NCBI GenBank assembly: GCA_009773455.1
Contig: WSXU01000011.1
Location: 1 to 64,000 of the forward strand
Reading direction: 5' to 3'
Origin: Bacteroidota bacterium
GTDB lineage: Bacteria; Bacteroidota; Bacteroidia; Bacteroidales; Lentimicrobiaceae
Length of the DNA stretch: 64,000 nucleotides
How positions within the stretch are numbered: the first letter of the stretch is position 1; each line of letters begins with the position of its first letter. Below the pieces are notes generated by a model. It searched no databases, was not told the DNA's origin, and worked only from the letters and a program-made list of their open reading frames with translations. Position numbers and translations under genes: made by a program. Shown here piece after piece: positions 54,642-63,988 of this stretch.

Positions 54642-57338
54642 TTATTTGTATTTGTCAAATTCCGTAATCAGGGTGTTTACTTCCGATTCAAGCTCAGTAA
54701 TCAGCACTTCCAGGGCTTCATCATCTGTTCCATGCATCAGTTCGATGCGTGTGGCTATATCAGCCAGTTCATGGCAGCAGATACTTCTGGCCGACCCTTT
54801 TATTGAATGGGCAACCAGCTTAACTTCCATAAAATGCTTCTGAGAATACGCCGTCTTCAGATCATTCAATAAATCAGGGTACGCTTCAGAGGAAACTGTA
54901 ATCAGTTCGCTCAATAGTTCTTCGTCGCCATCAAGTCGTTCGATCAGTTCATTCCTGTTAAAATGATCTGTTTCTGAACCCGGCGGCATGCCTGAATTCT
55001 TATATGTGATATCCGATACCTCAGTCAGCCAGACTTTTAGCACCCTGTTAATGGTTTCTTCAACTACCGGTTTCGATATATAATCATCCATTCCTGCTTC
55101 GATGCATCTGGCTTCCTCACCCTTGACTGTTCCTGCCGTAAGGGCAATGATGGGACAGCGCTTTCCACCCGGAGTCTCCAAATCCCTGATGCTCCGTGTC
55201 GCATCGTATCCATTCATAACAGGCATCTGAATGTCCATAAATACGAAATCAGGCCGGTTAAGCCGGTACTGCTCCACCGCTTCGGCACCGTTGGAAGCCT
55301 GTACAATTTCAGATTCCGGTAAAAGCCTGCTGATGATGGCCCTCGCAAGAATCATATTTGTTCTGTTGTCTTCAACTATCAGAATTCTGTATCTGTCGTG
55401 ATGTACCGATGGCTTCCTGCCTGAAGCATTCAGGGTGTTGTCAGTTTTCTCCCTGAAATCAGTTTCATTGACCTGTGTGAGTGCTGAAAATAGCTGTGTC
55501 ATTTTCACAGGTTTAACCATAGCCTGCCTTATGCCCAATCGCTGGCTTTCCTTACGGATTTCTTCATTGTCGGATGAGGTGTGGAGGAAAATCACCGGCT
55601 GCTGTACAACTGTCTGATCCAGCTTTTTCCTGATTGCCCTTACAGTATCGAGCCCGTTCATTCCCGGCATATGGTAGTCCATGATTATCACATCATAATG
55701 CCGGTCATCGCCGATCATTTCGAGCGCTTCATTTCCATTGGCCGCCAGGTCGCACCTTATCTGCTGACTTTCCAGCATCCTGCTTATTATCAGACGGTTT
55801 TTTTCATTATCATCCACGACCAGCACATCCCTTATCTTCCTAACATCACTGCCGATCAGCGGATCACCATGTTCAGCCATTGCTTTCATTGAAAAGAAGA
55901 ACCGGCTTCCTGATCCTACTGAACTTTCCAACTGTAGTGTTGAACCCATCATTTCGACCAGCCTGGCAGAAATTGCAAGCCCAAGACCAGTACCACCATA
56001 TTTCCTTGTGGTGGTAGTGTCGGCCTGGGAGAAAGATTCAAAAATTCTGTGCTGCTTATCCTTAGGTATTCCTATACCTGTATCTCTTACTGAGAACTGA
56101 AAAGATGATTCTCCGGTCGAATCATCTGCATCAGTGAACTCAATACTGAACTCAACTTCACCATTATCGGTAAATTTCAAGGCGTTCCCAAGCAGATTTA
56201 CCAGGATTTGCCTCAATCGCACCGAATCGGTATGAATGAACCTTGGCAACCCGGCAGGAATGTTCAGAAGCAGCTCCAGGCCTTTTTCATGGGCCTTAAA
56301 ACGCATCATATCGCTGATTTGCTCATACAGCTCTATCAGATCTGTCTTTTCAGGATTCAACTCCAGTTTACCTGCTTCAATCTTCGAAAAGTCCAGAATA
56401 TCATTCAGCAGATCAAGCAATGAATTTGCAGAATGATAAACTGTCTGCATGTACTGCAATTGTGTGCTGTTTAATTCGGTCTTCATCAACAGGTCAGAGA
56501 AACCAATGACACCGTTCAGCGGTGTCCTGATTTCATGACTCATGTTTGCCAGGAATTCTGATTTTGCGTAGTTCGCTGCTTCGGCTTCTTCTTTGGATTT
56601 GATGATGTCAGCTTCAGCCTTTTTTCTTTCGGTGATATCCACGAAAGATTCAACCAGACACTTCCTGTTATTAAAGGTAGAATGAACGATTGATTTCAGA
56701 ACCGGTATGTGTTCACCTTTTCTGTTCATCAGAACTTTTTCTCCGGAAACCAGGGTCTCCTTCAGATTGAGCAGTTTACAATCGCCGCATGGGGTAGGGC
56801 AAATAAAATCATGACATTTTTGCCCGATTATTTCGTCTTTTTCAGCACCAAAAAGGTCTGCACCCTTCCTGTTGATAAAAGAAATCTCACTGGTTTCAAC
56901 ATCAATAATTATTACACCTACCTCCTGTGAATCAAGTATTTCGCGCAGATAGAACTCGTTCTCCTTCAGGGAAATTTCCATTTGCTTACGCTGCTCAATC
57001 AGTTGGATCAGTGATCCAAACAGTAAATCCGTGTCTATTTCACCGGAATCAATGCTTCTTTCATCGGCAGCTGAGTTCAGGGCTGAAATTGCAGCCTGGA
57101 TCTTTTCAATAATTTCTTTACGGCCATCAGCATCCTGTTTCTGTTTCAGGTAAGCATCCCTGAGTTCCTGTGAGCTCAGGTCGAGGGAATGCTGCAGAAG
57201 CTTTATATCCTCATCGTTACTTTTATAGGTATCGCTGATGTCGCTCAGGAAATCTGATAATTCATCAGGCAGCCCTTCGGTTCGACCGAAATGCCTTTTT
57301 AGCTGGCGCAGAAGTAATTTATTGAGATCACTTTCCAT
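54642..57338 (-). CDS. Soluble hybrid histidine kinase PAS-HisKA-HATPase-REC-REC-HPt
   Basis: The 898-residue kinase has no signal peptide or membrane helix. Order: helical N-terminus (1-120), PAS (about 125-245) with a Cys cluster CHDFICPTPCGDC, a coiled linker, HisKA with His268 in SHEIRTPLNG, HATPase (about 370-490, with DTGIGI and GGTGLGLAI), REC1 (Asp554 in MDYHMPG), REC2 (Asp702 in MDIQMPV), and HPt (His844 in AHSIKGSA). A full phosphorelay is thus in one protein, with no DNA-binding output. The PAS Cys residues could bind a metal or sense redox. The FIST gene 12 bases upstream probably supplies the signal; the response regulator is elsewhere. Confidence 0.94.
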   Translation of the reverse strand: MESDLNKLLLRQLKRHFGRTEGLPDELSDFLSDISDTYKSNDEDIKLLQHSLDLSSQELRDAYLKQKQDADGRKEIIEKIQAAISALNSAADERSIDSGEIDTDLLFGSLIQLIEQRKQMEISLKENEFYLREILDSQEVGVIIIDVETSEISFINRKGADLFGAEKDEIIGQKCHDFICPTPCGDCKLLNLKETLVSGEKVLMNRKGEHIPVLKSIVHSTFNNRKCLVESFVDITERKKAEADIIKSKEEAEAANYAKSEFLANMSHEIRTPLNGVIGFSDLLMKTELNSTQLQYMQTVYHSANSLLDLLNDILDFSKIEAGKLELNPEKTDLIELYEQISDMMRFKAHEKGLELLLNIPAGLPRFIHTDSVRLRQILVNLLGNALKFTDNGEVEFSIEFTDADDSTGESSFQFSVRDTGIGIPKDKQHRIFESFSQADTTTTRKYGGTGLGLAISARLVEMMGSTLQLESSVGSGSRFFFSMKAMAEHGDPLIGSDVRKIRDVLVVDDNEKNRLIISRMLESQQIRCDLAANGNEALEMIGDDRHYDVIIMDYHMPGMNGLDTVRAIRKKLDQTVVQQPVIFLHTSSDNEEIRKESQRLGIRQAMVKPVKMTQLFSALTQVNETDFREKTDNTLNASGRKPSVHHDRYRILIVEDNRTNMILARAIISRLLPESEIVQASNGAEAVEQYRLNRPDFVFMDIQMPVMNGYDATRSIRDLETPGGKRCPIIALTAGTVKGEEARCIEAGMDDYISKPVVEETINRVLKVWLTEVSDITYKNSGMPPGSETDHFNRNELIERLDGDEELLSELITVSSEAYPDLLNDLKTAYSQKHFMEVKLVAHSIKGSARSICCHELADIATRIELMHGTDDEALEVLITELESEVNTLITEFDKYK

Positions 57339-57350
57339 GATGACATTCGT

Positions 57351-58493
57351 CTAGAGTTCCTTGAATAGGGTAATCGTCATTGTCTGGTTATGAAGTTCAC
57401 ACCGATGTCCGAATGGGGAGCCGGGGCAGATTTCTCCATAAGAATAAAAGCCTGTAATGGTTGGATGGGAGCCCAGCACTTCCCTGACTGCTTCCACTTC
57501 TTCTTCGACCCTTTGCTTGAGAACCAGTTTACGACCGACGCAGCTGATGAGGATGGCAAGGTCCGGGTCAGAAAGTCCCAGGCTGGAGCCTGACAATTCA
57601 GCGGCGCCGGAAGCACCTTCAACCAGTTTTTCAAAGCCTGCTTTCATCAGCCTGACATACTCACCTTCGGGGATGTCTCCGGCGAACGTCATACTTCCGT
57701 CTGTTTCACTCACCGAAAGGATTGTTCTGACCAGGATCACATCCGAATCCTTAAACCGCAGACTCAGCGGGAAGAGCAATGCAGAAGCCGGAAGTTCAGC
57801 CGCATGATGGCCGAGATATTTCTTATAGAGTTCCAGTGCCGGCTGTCCGTCGAGCTCGTACAATACGTTTGCACTTGACCTTGTAACCAATCTGTCAACA
57901 CCAAATGAATCCCATCCACCCATTGAACCATATCCAACCCTGATATTATTACCATAAAAACCTATGGCAACCACCATGTTTTTTGATACGATCTGATTGT
58001 GGACCAATACAGTTTCATTAAAATCAGCAGCATCACCTGCCAGGCCACCGGTTACCGGAATCCTCGCACCGAGTTTTGAACTCAGGCCTTTGGTAAGTTC
58101 ACTTCCGTTAATGTTAAGCCCTTCCGATAAAACCACTATATGAACGAGCCCTTCGGTATCAAGTTGATCTGCCAGCTTCTGACCTATTTCAAAGCTTTCC
58201 GATGTATGGTGAATGTCTTCCCTGACAACCCTGATCATGGTCTTTTCAAACCGGACAGCCGTGCAGACAATGCTTGAATTCCTTACTTCTTCCTGGCAAA
58301 TTTCGCCGGAAGTTGAGCATCCTACCAATTCAGCCTCAGGATACCTGATTCTTATGTTATCAACAATAGCTTTTTCGGACAGCAATTCCCTGTCGCCGAA
58401 AAGAAACACCAGTCCGGCATTCCGGCAATCATTCCGGTCGTTTTTTAAATGCCATCCATTGCTTCCGGTATACACCAGTTGTTCAGTCTTCAT
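57351..58493 (-). CDS. FIST domain sensor protein
   Basis: The 380-residue protein has FIST_N (about 20-225, with AELVGCSTSGEI and PVTGGLAGDAADF) followed by FIST_C (about 235-370, with FGHRCELHNQTMTI at the end). FIST proteins are thought to bind small ligands and act with signal-transduction partners. It lacks a signal peptide and sits 12 bases before a soluble hybrid kinase, the usual partner arrangement. I choose the ATG at 58493 (MKTEQLVYTG), as the upstream frame adds residues with no match. The ligand is unknown; amino acids are often suggested. Confidence 0.88.
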   Translation of the reverse strand: MKTEQLVYTGSNGWHLKNDRNDCRNAGLVFLFGDRELLSEKAIVDNIRIRYPEAELVGCSTSGEICQEEVRNSSIVCTAVRFEKTMIRVVREDIHHTSESFEIGQKLADQLDTEGLVHIVVLSEGLNINGSELTKGLSSKLGARIPVTGGLAGDAADFNETVLVHNQIVSKNMVVAIGFYGNNIRVGYGSMGGWDSFGVDRLVTRSSANVLYELDGQPALELYKKYLGHHAAELPASALLFPLSLRFKDSDVILVRTILSVSETDGSMTFAGDIPEGEYVRLMKAGFEKLVEGASGAAELSGSSLGLSDPDLAILISCVGRKLVLKQRVEEEVEAVREVLGSHPTITGFYSYGEICPGSPFGHRCELHNQTMTITLFKEL

Positions 58494-58658
58494 ATTCACC
58501 GGGAATAAGTTAAACAGTAACCGGAACCCAATGTGCCAGAGCACAGTTGGATAAACCGGCAAATGCCAATCGGGCAGGCTTTAGCCTACTGATTATTAAT
58601 AATTAAACTGAAAGAAAGTAACTGAAAAGAAATGGATAGTAACCACCTGATGAGGGTA

Positions 58659-59249
58659 TCAGATATCTTTTGAGTTTCTCAGGATAAGGTACAACAGGTC
58701 CTTGGCCCTGAAAATCCCTGCTTTCACTGTGCCGAGCGGCAGTTTCAGCCGGACGGATATCTCCTCGTAAGAGAGTTCTTCAAAATAGCGAAGCATAATT
58801 AACTTACGGTAGCGGGGATTAAGCTTGTCAACAATCTCACGCAATAACCGCTGTCTTTGATCCCTGATGAAATTTTCTTCCGGACCAAATGCGTGGTCAA
58901 CAATTTCAGGCTGCTGCCCGTTGTTCTGGCCCTTATCACGGGCACACGGATCATTTTTCTGTTTACGGAGATAATCAATGCAGTTGTTGGTTGCGATTTT
59001 AAACAACCAGGTACTGAAAGCAAAATCGGGTGAGAACCTGGCCAGATTCTGAAATGCCTTACTGAATGCTTCAATGGTAAGATCTTCGGCGATGACAGGA
59101 TCATTGACTTTTTTCAGCAACATATGGTAGAGCGAATCTTCATACAGCGACATCAATGCGGCAAATGCCTTCTGGTCGCCCTGTACAGCCCTGTCAACAA
59201 GCAGCAGGTCGCGTGAAACTGAATCTTTTGATGAATTTTCGTTTACCAT
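58659..59249 (-). CDS. ECF-type sigma factor
   Basis: The 196-residue sigma factor has region 2 (about 25-90; AEDLTIEAFSKAFQNL and FSTWLFKIATNNCIDYLRK) and region 4 (about 135-190; LRYFEELSYEEISVRLKLPLG then TVKAGIFRAK). It starts inside the end of the glycosyltransferase gene (7-base overlap, ATGGTAA), so the two are coupled. No anti-sigma gene is visible next to it. It resembles the SigE-like general ECF group of Bacteroidota. Confidence 0.93.
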   Translation of the reverse strand: MVNENSSKDSVSRDLLLVDRAVQGDQKAFAALMSLYEDSLYHMLLKKVNDPVIAEDLTIEAFSKAFQNLARFSPDFAFSTWLFKIATNNCIDYLRKQKNDPCARDKGQNNGQQPEIVDHAFGPEENFIRDQRQRLLREIVDKLNPRYRKLIMLRYFEELSYEEISVRLKLPLGTVKAGIFRAKDLLYLILRNSKDI

Positions 59250-60379
59250 TGTGTCTTCTTCGAAAACAATCCGGTGAAACCCAGGATAAGGTTAATCATC
59301 ATAAGTATTATTTCAAACAATGGTGAAAGTAGAAAAAAATGCTTTTCATTCAGTCTGATCATACTTTTTTTAACAATGATCAACTGACTGATTAAACGCA
59401 CCCCGAAAATCCCTGCAAGCAACATCCAGTCAACACGGAATATCAGCAGGGCTGTGAGCAAACCGAAAAAAGCCAGCTGGCTGAATGAAAAGAGGCCAAG
59501 AACCAGTTTGTGGCCGGGCCTGTATAAACGACCTGTTGTCAGATGCCTTTTTTTCTGCCTGAACCAGGATGAAAAAGTCTGCTTCGATTTCGAAAAGGTA
59601 TGCCCAGCAGCAAGCGGCTGAATTCTGGTGTTGCTTCCTCTGGCGACCTGATTGATAAAGAGATCATCATCACCTGAACTGATTTTATAGTGCTTTACAA
59701 AGCCACCGATATTGAAAAAAAGCGATTTCCGGTAAGCAAGATTACGTCCGACACCCATATAAGGCATCCCGGCAAGGGCAAGCGACATGTACTGGACTGC
59801 CACCATAAGGGTATCGTACCTGATGATTCGATTCAGAATTCCGGGTTGCGGTGCATATGGTCCGTACCCAAGTACGATCTCAGTTTTCCCGGTAAATACC
59901 GATTGCATGGATTCAATCCAGTCGGGGCCGGACGGGAAACAATCGGCATCGGCCAGAAGAACGAGATCATATTTTGCCGATTTTATGCCGATAGAAAGCG
60001 GAAATTTCTTTCCTGTAAAAAAGTTCAGGTTCTGGGTGATGTTTACCAGTTTAAGATGGGGATACTTATCAGCAAGTTCCCTTAACAGATAGTAAGTATC
60101 ATCATCCGAAGCATCGTTAACAACCACAACCTCAAATTCAGGATAATTCTGATCAAGTACTTTTGGGAGGAACCTGACAAGGTTATGATATTCGTTTTTT
60201 GCGCAAATGATTACTGAAACCGGTTCCTTAGAATCAGTAACCGGTCGTTTGGCATGATTATAAAAAGCAAGCCGGCTGAAAATAAACCAGTAATAAATTA
60301 ACTGGATAAGCAGGACTGCCATCAGGGCAACTATGAGAGGCCACCATTGTGAAGAAACAATACTTTGCAACCAAGCCAT
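59243..60379 (-). CDS. Membrane glycosyltransferase family 2
   Basis: The 378-residue protein has one N-terminal transmembrane helix (about 12-35), a GT-A catalytic domain (about 50-270) with VSVIICAKNEYHNL, VVVNDASDDDT, the metal-binding DAD in LLADADCFP, and the acceptor-side GDDDLFINQ, then two or three C-terminal helices (about 300-372). It probably builds a surface glycan or glycolipid; donor and acceptor are unknown. The ATG at 60379 (MAWLQSIV) is preferred because a -7 element lies at 60400-60407. It overlaps the downstream sigma gene. Confidence 0.9.
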   Translation of the reverse strand: MAWLQSIVSSQWWPLIVALMAVLLIQLIYYWFIFSRLAFYNHAKRPVTDSKEPVSVIICAKNEYHNLVRFLPKVLDQNYPEFEVVVVNDASDDDTYYLLRELADKYPHLKLVNITQNLNFFTGKKFPLSIGIKSAKYDLVLLADADCFPSGPDWIESMQSVFTGKTEIVLGYGPYAPQPGILNRIIRYDTLMVAVQYMSLALAGMPYMGVGRNLAYRKSLFFNIGGFVKHYKISSGDDDLFINQVARGSNTRIQPLAAGHTFSKSKQTFSSWFRQKKRHLTTGRLYRPGHKLVLGLFSFSQLAFFGLLTALLIFRVDWMLLAGIFGVRLISQLIIVKKSMIRLNEKHFFLLSPLFEIILMMINLILGFTGLFSKKTQW

Positions 60380-60399
60380 TATCCGGTTATTTTGATCGG

Positions 60400-60407
60400 C
60401 AAATTTA
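60400..60407 (-). promoter_or_regulatory. Promoter -7 element for the glycosyltransferase-sigma operon
   Basis: The minus strand reads TAAATTTG, matching TAnnTTTG, 20 bases before the ATG at 60379. The -33 region has no clear TTTG at the right distance. Confidence 0.45.
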
Positions 60408-60677
60408 CCCAAAGCACCTGAGAAATGGCATACAAGTTTTCAACAAGTACCAAAAAGTGCTTCACATTACAGCACGCATAAATAACCATTTACCAGGTAT
60501 TTTTTTCTGCGGCTACCATCAGGAAGCATACAATGGCACTTCCTATTCAATGTAAATAGCTGAAGTAAGGTCGTTTAATGGTCAATCGATTCAGCCCGGA
60601 AGAGCCTCTGATTCTCAATTGAATTTAGTATTTTTAGCGAAGAATTACTGTGGACTTATTTTCTTCAGGTTTCTCCA

Positions 60678-63623
60678 ATGCAACATACAACTTATGAAAT
60701 CCGGAATCAGATCCGGCAACTGGTCTTATGGGTTGCCTGCCTGATGCCTGTTTTGGTACAGGCTCAGATTAAGGAAACCGGTTTGCCTTTTATTAATAAC
60801 TATTCAAAATCGGTTTATAATGCCAGTACACAAAACTGGTCAGTGGCCCAGAGCAGCAAGGGTTATCTCTATTTCGGGAACAACGACGGCTTACTGGAAT
60901 TCGATGGTCAGCACTGGCAAACCTACAGCCTGCCGGTTCAGTCAATTATAAGATCTGTACTGGCAGTTGGAGACACCATTTACACCGGATCTTTTGAAGA
61001 AATAGGATACTTTGCACCTTCGCAGAATGGTGAACTGAAATTTCATTCGCTGGCTCATCTGATTCCCAGGCCATATAAAACATTTGGCGAAGTCTGGAAA
61101 ATCCACAGGACCGCCGAAGGCATTGTATTTCAGTCTTTCCTTTACATTTTCCTCTACAACAACAATAAAATCACTGTAATAAAACCAAAATCAACGTTTA
61201 CCTATTCATTTTATATTGGCGGAAAGTTACTGGTTGTGGATAAGGATAACGGGATTTTTGAGGTTACCAATGCCGGGCTCAGTTTCAGGTTTAACCATCC
61301 TCTTTTCCAGCTTGATGAAATCAGGTGTATCCTTGAGAAAAATCACAAAGAACTGCTGATTGGCACATTTAACAGGGGAATTTATATCCTTGATGAGAAT
61401 TCTCTGAAGCCGTGGGAAACGCCACTGGATAAAGAGCTGACCAACAATGCGCTTTATTCGGGCATACGCCTCAAAAATGGCTTTTTTGCCTTCGGATCCA
61501 TCCGCAATGGAATTTATATCACCAACAACGATGGCGTAATTTACCAGCATGTCAACCGGCAGAAGGGGCTTCAGAACAATACCATACTCAGCCTTTTCGA
61601 GGACAAAAGAAACAATCTCTGGCTTGGACTTGATAATGGCATTGATTACGTAGAGCTGAATTCACCTTTGAGTATCTACAACTACACCTACAATCTTGAA
61701 AGCACTTATTGTACAGTTGAGTACGGGGGATACCTCTATGCAGGAACCAACCAGGGACTTTACAGAATAGAACGCAGTGGCCTTTCGAACAGGTACACTG
61801 ACAGAAAATTTGAATTGATCAAAGGGACAGAAGGGCAGGTATGGTCGCTGAAGGTTATTAACAATAAACTGTTATGCGGCCACAATTATGGTTGTTTTCT
61901 TATCGAAGGAATTAAAGCAACCAGAATTTCAGGAATTTCCGGATTCTGGAATTTCCTGGAGTTAAATGAAAGAAACGACACCTTGCTGGCAGGCACCTAC
62001 AACGGTCTGGTTCTGATGATTAAAGACAAAACTTCCTGGAGGGTAGCCAATGTGGTGAGGGGTTTTTCAGAATCATGCCGTTTCCTCGAGCAGGATAGTG
62101 ATGGAAGCATTTGGATTGCCCATGGTTACAGGGGCTTGTTTCACCTAACCCTGAACCGGGATTATGCATCCGTTCGTTCGGTCACCCTGTTCAATAAAGG
62201 GTATGGGCTACCGGATCAGTTGCCCTATTATCTGAACAAAATCAATAACGAGATACTTATTTCAACCAGAGGAGGATTTTTTGCTTACAACAGGGAACGG
62301 AAAATATTCACAAAACAGGGCAATTACAACGAAATTTTCAGGCAACAGGACTATGTAAGCGAGATAGTGAAAGATGAGGAAGGCAATTTCTGGTATTTTT
62401 CGGCCAATAAAGTTGGCGTGTACCGACTGCTTGAAGACGGAAGTTATAATAACATTGAGATTCCTTTTTATCCGATCAATAAAACCCTGATTCCTTCTTT
62501 TGAGAATATATACCTGTACGACAAACAGAATATATACATCGGATCACAAAACGGACTTATACATTACAACCCTGAATTTGCCCTCGATTACAAGCGATCA
62601 GATCCGGTCTATATCAGGAATGTAACGTTTGGAAATACAGAAAGTCCGTTAACCATTCTGAACCCACCCCTGAAAGGTATAATCAATCCGAAGGAATCCG
62701 GTGACTCATGCCAGATAGAAGTTCCCTTTAAGATTAATTCCGTTTATTTCAGCTTTACCTGTCCGAGCTATGAACGGCAAAACAGTGTCCTCTATTCTTA
62801 CCGGCTGGCAGGGTTTGAAAAGACCTGGTCTGACTGGGATAAAAACAGTTTCAAGGAGTATACCAACCTCAGGGAAGGTGTCTACACTTTTGAAGTAAGG
62901 GCGCTGAATTCCTATTATTCAACCGGACCTGTAAGCACTTTCACCTTCAGGGTTGAACCACCGTTTCTCAGGTCGAGGCTTGCCTATGGGATGTATACCA
63001 TTCTTCTTATTCTGATTTTTGCTGGAAATATTTATTACCAGAAAAAAAGAATCGAAAAAGCCAGGGCTGCCGAATTGCTCAAACACGAAAAAGAGCTTAC
63101 CAGCCAGGCTTTGAATTTTCGTGAGCAGGCATTAATCCAGGAGAAGGAAATCTTTAGCCTCAGGAATGAAACCCTCCTGAACGAAATGAACCATAAAAAC
63201 AAGGAACTGGCAAATTCAACATTAAACCTGGTTCACAAAAACAAGATTCTGACCTCACTGAAATTCCACCTTTCTGACCTGATGAGTAAAGCAGGCGGGC
63301 AGGCCGACCAAAAACATGAATTGTCGGCCATCGTTCGCAAAATCAACAAGGAGCTCAGTAACGAAAAACACCAGGAAGCATTTGATTCCTACTTTGATGA
63401 GGTGCACCAGGATTTTATCAAGCGCCTGAAGGAAGTTCATCCCGACCTGACACCCAAGGAACTCAGGCTTTGTGCATACCTGAAAATGAATCTTTCTTCG
63501 AAGGAGATTGCTCCCCTCATGAACATCTCAGTAAGGGGACTTGAAATCAGCAGGTATCGGCTGAGGAAAAAACTCGGACTTGACCACCATGTAAATCTGA
63601 TTGATTTTATCATTTCCTTTTGA
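60678..63623 (+). CDS. Membrane sensor with beta-propeller, Y_Y_Y and LuxR-type HTH domains
   Basis: The 981-residue one-component regulator has a signal peptide (about 1-29), a large periplasmic sensor of two-component-regulator propeller repeats (about 35-640, with repeated NLWLGLDNGI-like units), a Y_Y_Y domain (about 675-760), one transmembrane helix (about 768-790), a cytoplasmic coiled coil (about 795-860), and a C-terminal LuxR-type helix-turn-helix (about 925-968, LTPKELRLCAYLKMNLSSKEIA). There is no kinase domain, so a periplasmic ligand would act directly on the HTH. Relatives often control polysaccharide use. It is divergent from the glycosyltransferase operon. The next gene downstream, at the window edge, has direct repeats before its promoter and could be its target. 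Confidence 0.92.
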   Translation: MQHTTYEIRNQIRQLVLWVACLMPVLVQAQIKETGLPFINNYSKSVYNASTQNWSVAQSSKGYLYFGNNDGLLEFDGQHWQTYSLPVQSIIRSVLAVGDTIYTGSFEEIGYFAPSQNGELKFHSLAHLIPRPYKTFGEVWKIHRTAEGIVFQSFLYIFLYNNNKITVIKPKSTFTYSFYIGGKLLVVDKDNGIFEVTNAGLSFRFNHPLFQLDEIRCILEKNHKELLIGTFNRGIYILDENSLKPWETPLDKELTNNALYSGIRLKNGFFAFGSIRNGIYITNNDGVIYQHVNRQKGLQNNTILSLFEDKRNNLWLGLDNGIDYVELNSPLSIYNYTYNLESTYCTVEYGGYLYAGTNQGLYRIERSGLSNRYTDRKFELIKGTEGQVWSLKVINNKLLCGHNYGCFLIEGIKATRISGISGFWNFLELNERNDTLLAGTYNGLVLMIKDKTSWRVANVVRGFSESCRFLEQDSDGSIWIAHGYRGLFHLTLNRDYASVRSVTLFNKGYGLPDQLPYYLNKINNEILISTRGGFFAYNRERKIFTKQGNYNEIFRQQDYVSEIVKDEEGNFWYFSANKVGVYRLLEDGSYNNIEIPFYPINKTLIPSFENIYLYDKQNIYIGSQNGLIHYNPEFALDYKRSDPVYIRNVTFGNTESPLTILNPPLKGIINPKESGDSCQIEVPFKINSVYFSFTCPSYERQNSVLYSYRLAGFEKTWSDWDKNSFKEYTNLREGVYTFEVRALNSYYSTGPVSTFTFRVEPPFLRSRLAYGMYTILLILIFAGNIYYQKKRIEKARAAELLKHEKELTSQALNFREQALIQEKEIFSLRNETLLNEMNHKNKELANSTLNLVHKNKILTSLKFHLSDLMSKAGGQADQKHELSAIVRKINKELSNEKHQEAFDSYFDEVHQDFIKRLKEVHPDLTPKELRLCAYLKMNLSSKEIAPLMNISVRGLEISRYRLRKKLGLDHHVNLIDFIISF

Positions 63624-63850
63624 AAAATTCCCAATCCGGCAACCGGATAAATTCTGATGCATCCTGAGCACATCTTTTGAATCAGACATTGCTAAAATGG
63701 TGTATCCGGAATGAATTTTCCGGTATAATTTCCCTGCACATTCCTCCATTTTTCAATCTTGTGATGTCCTGGAAAAATAACATCGCTGATGTGATCCATA
63801 ATTTAATAAAAATTTTAGTATTAATCTGTTTTATAATACTTTAAATTTAT

Positions 63851-63901
63851 CATGATGTAGTATTGATGTAATACTTTTTATCACATGATGAAATATTGAT
63901 G
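63851..63901 (+). promoter_or_regulatory. Two 18-bp direct repeats, candidate activator sites
   Basis: CATGATG-NNN-TATTGATG occurs at 63851-63868 and 63884-63901, offset by exactly 33 bp (about three helical turns). The second copy ends 11 bases before the -33 element, the usual place for an activator. The LuxR-type sensor upstream is a candidate binder; this is inferred. Confidence 0.6.
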
Positions 63902-63912
63902 GGACATTTTAC

Positions 63913-63943
63913 TTGAATTCGATGTCATTCATGATTATGTTTG
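63913..63943 (+). promoter_or_regulatory. Promoter for the truncated gene at the right edge
   Basis: TTG (63913-63915) and TATGTTTG (63936-63943) are 20 bases apart, fitting the -33/-7 layout. The leader would be about 40 nt. Confidence 0.6.
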
Positions 63944-63988
63944 TACAAACAAAAAGTGAATGCCACAAATATTTGACAATTCAGGACT

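Larger units (their letters stand above)
63624..63988. other. Intergenic region at the right edge
   Basis: About 365 bases carry a weak TCCGG-CAA-CCGGA hairpin just after the sensor gene, then AT-rich sequence with two direct repeats (63851-63901) and a promoter (63913-63943) for the truncated gene at the edge. No gene is visible inside. Confidence 0.55.

Noticed and set aside
58573-58590. Small AGGCTTTAGCCT-type hairpin after the sigma gene as terminator
   Set aside because: Stem is short and lacks a T run on the minus strand, so it is not supported.
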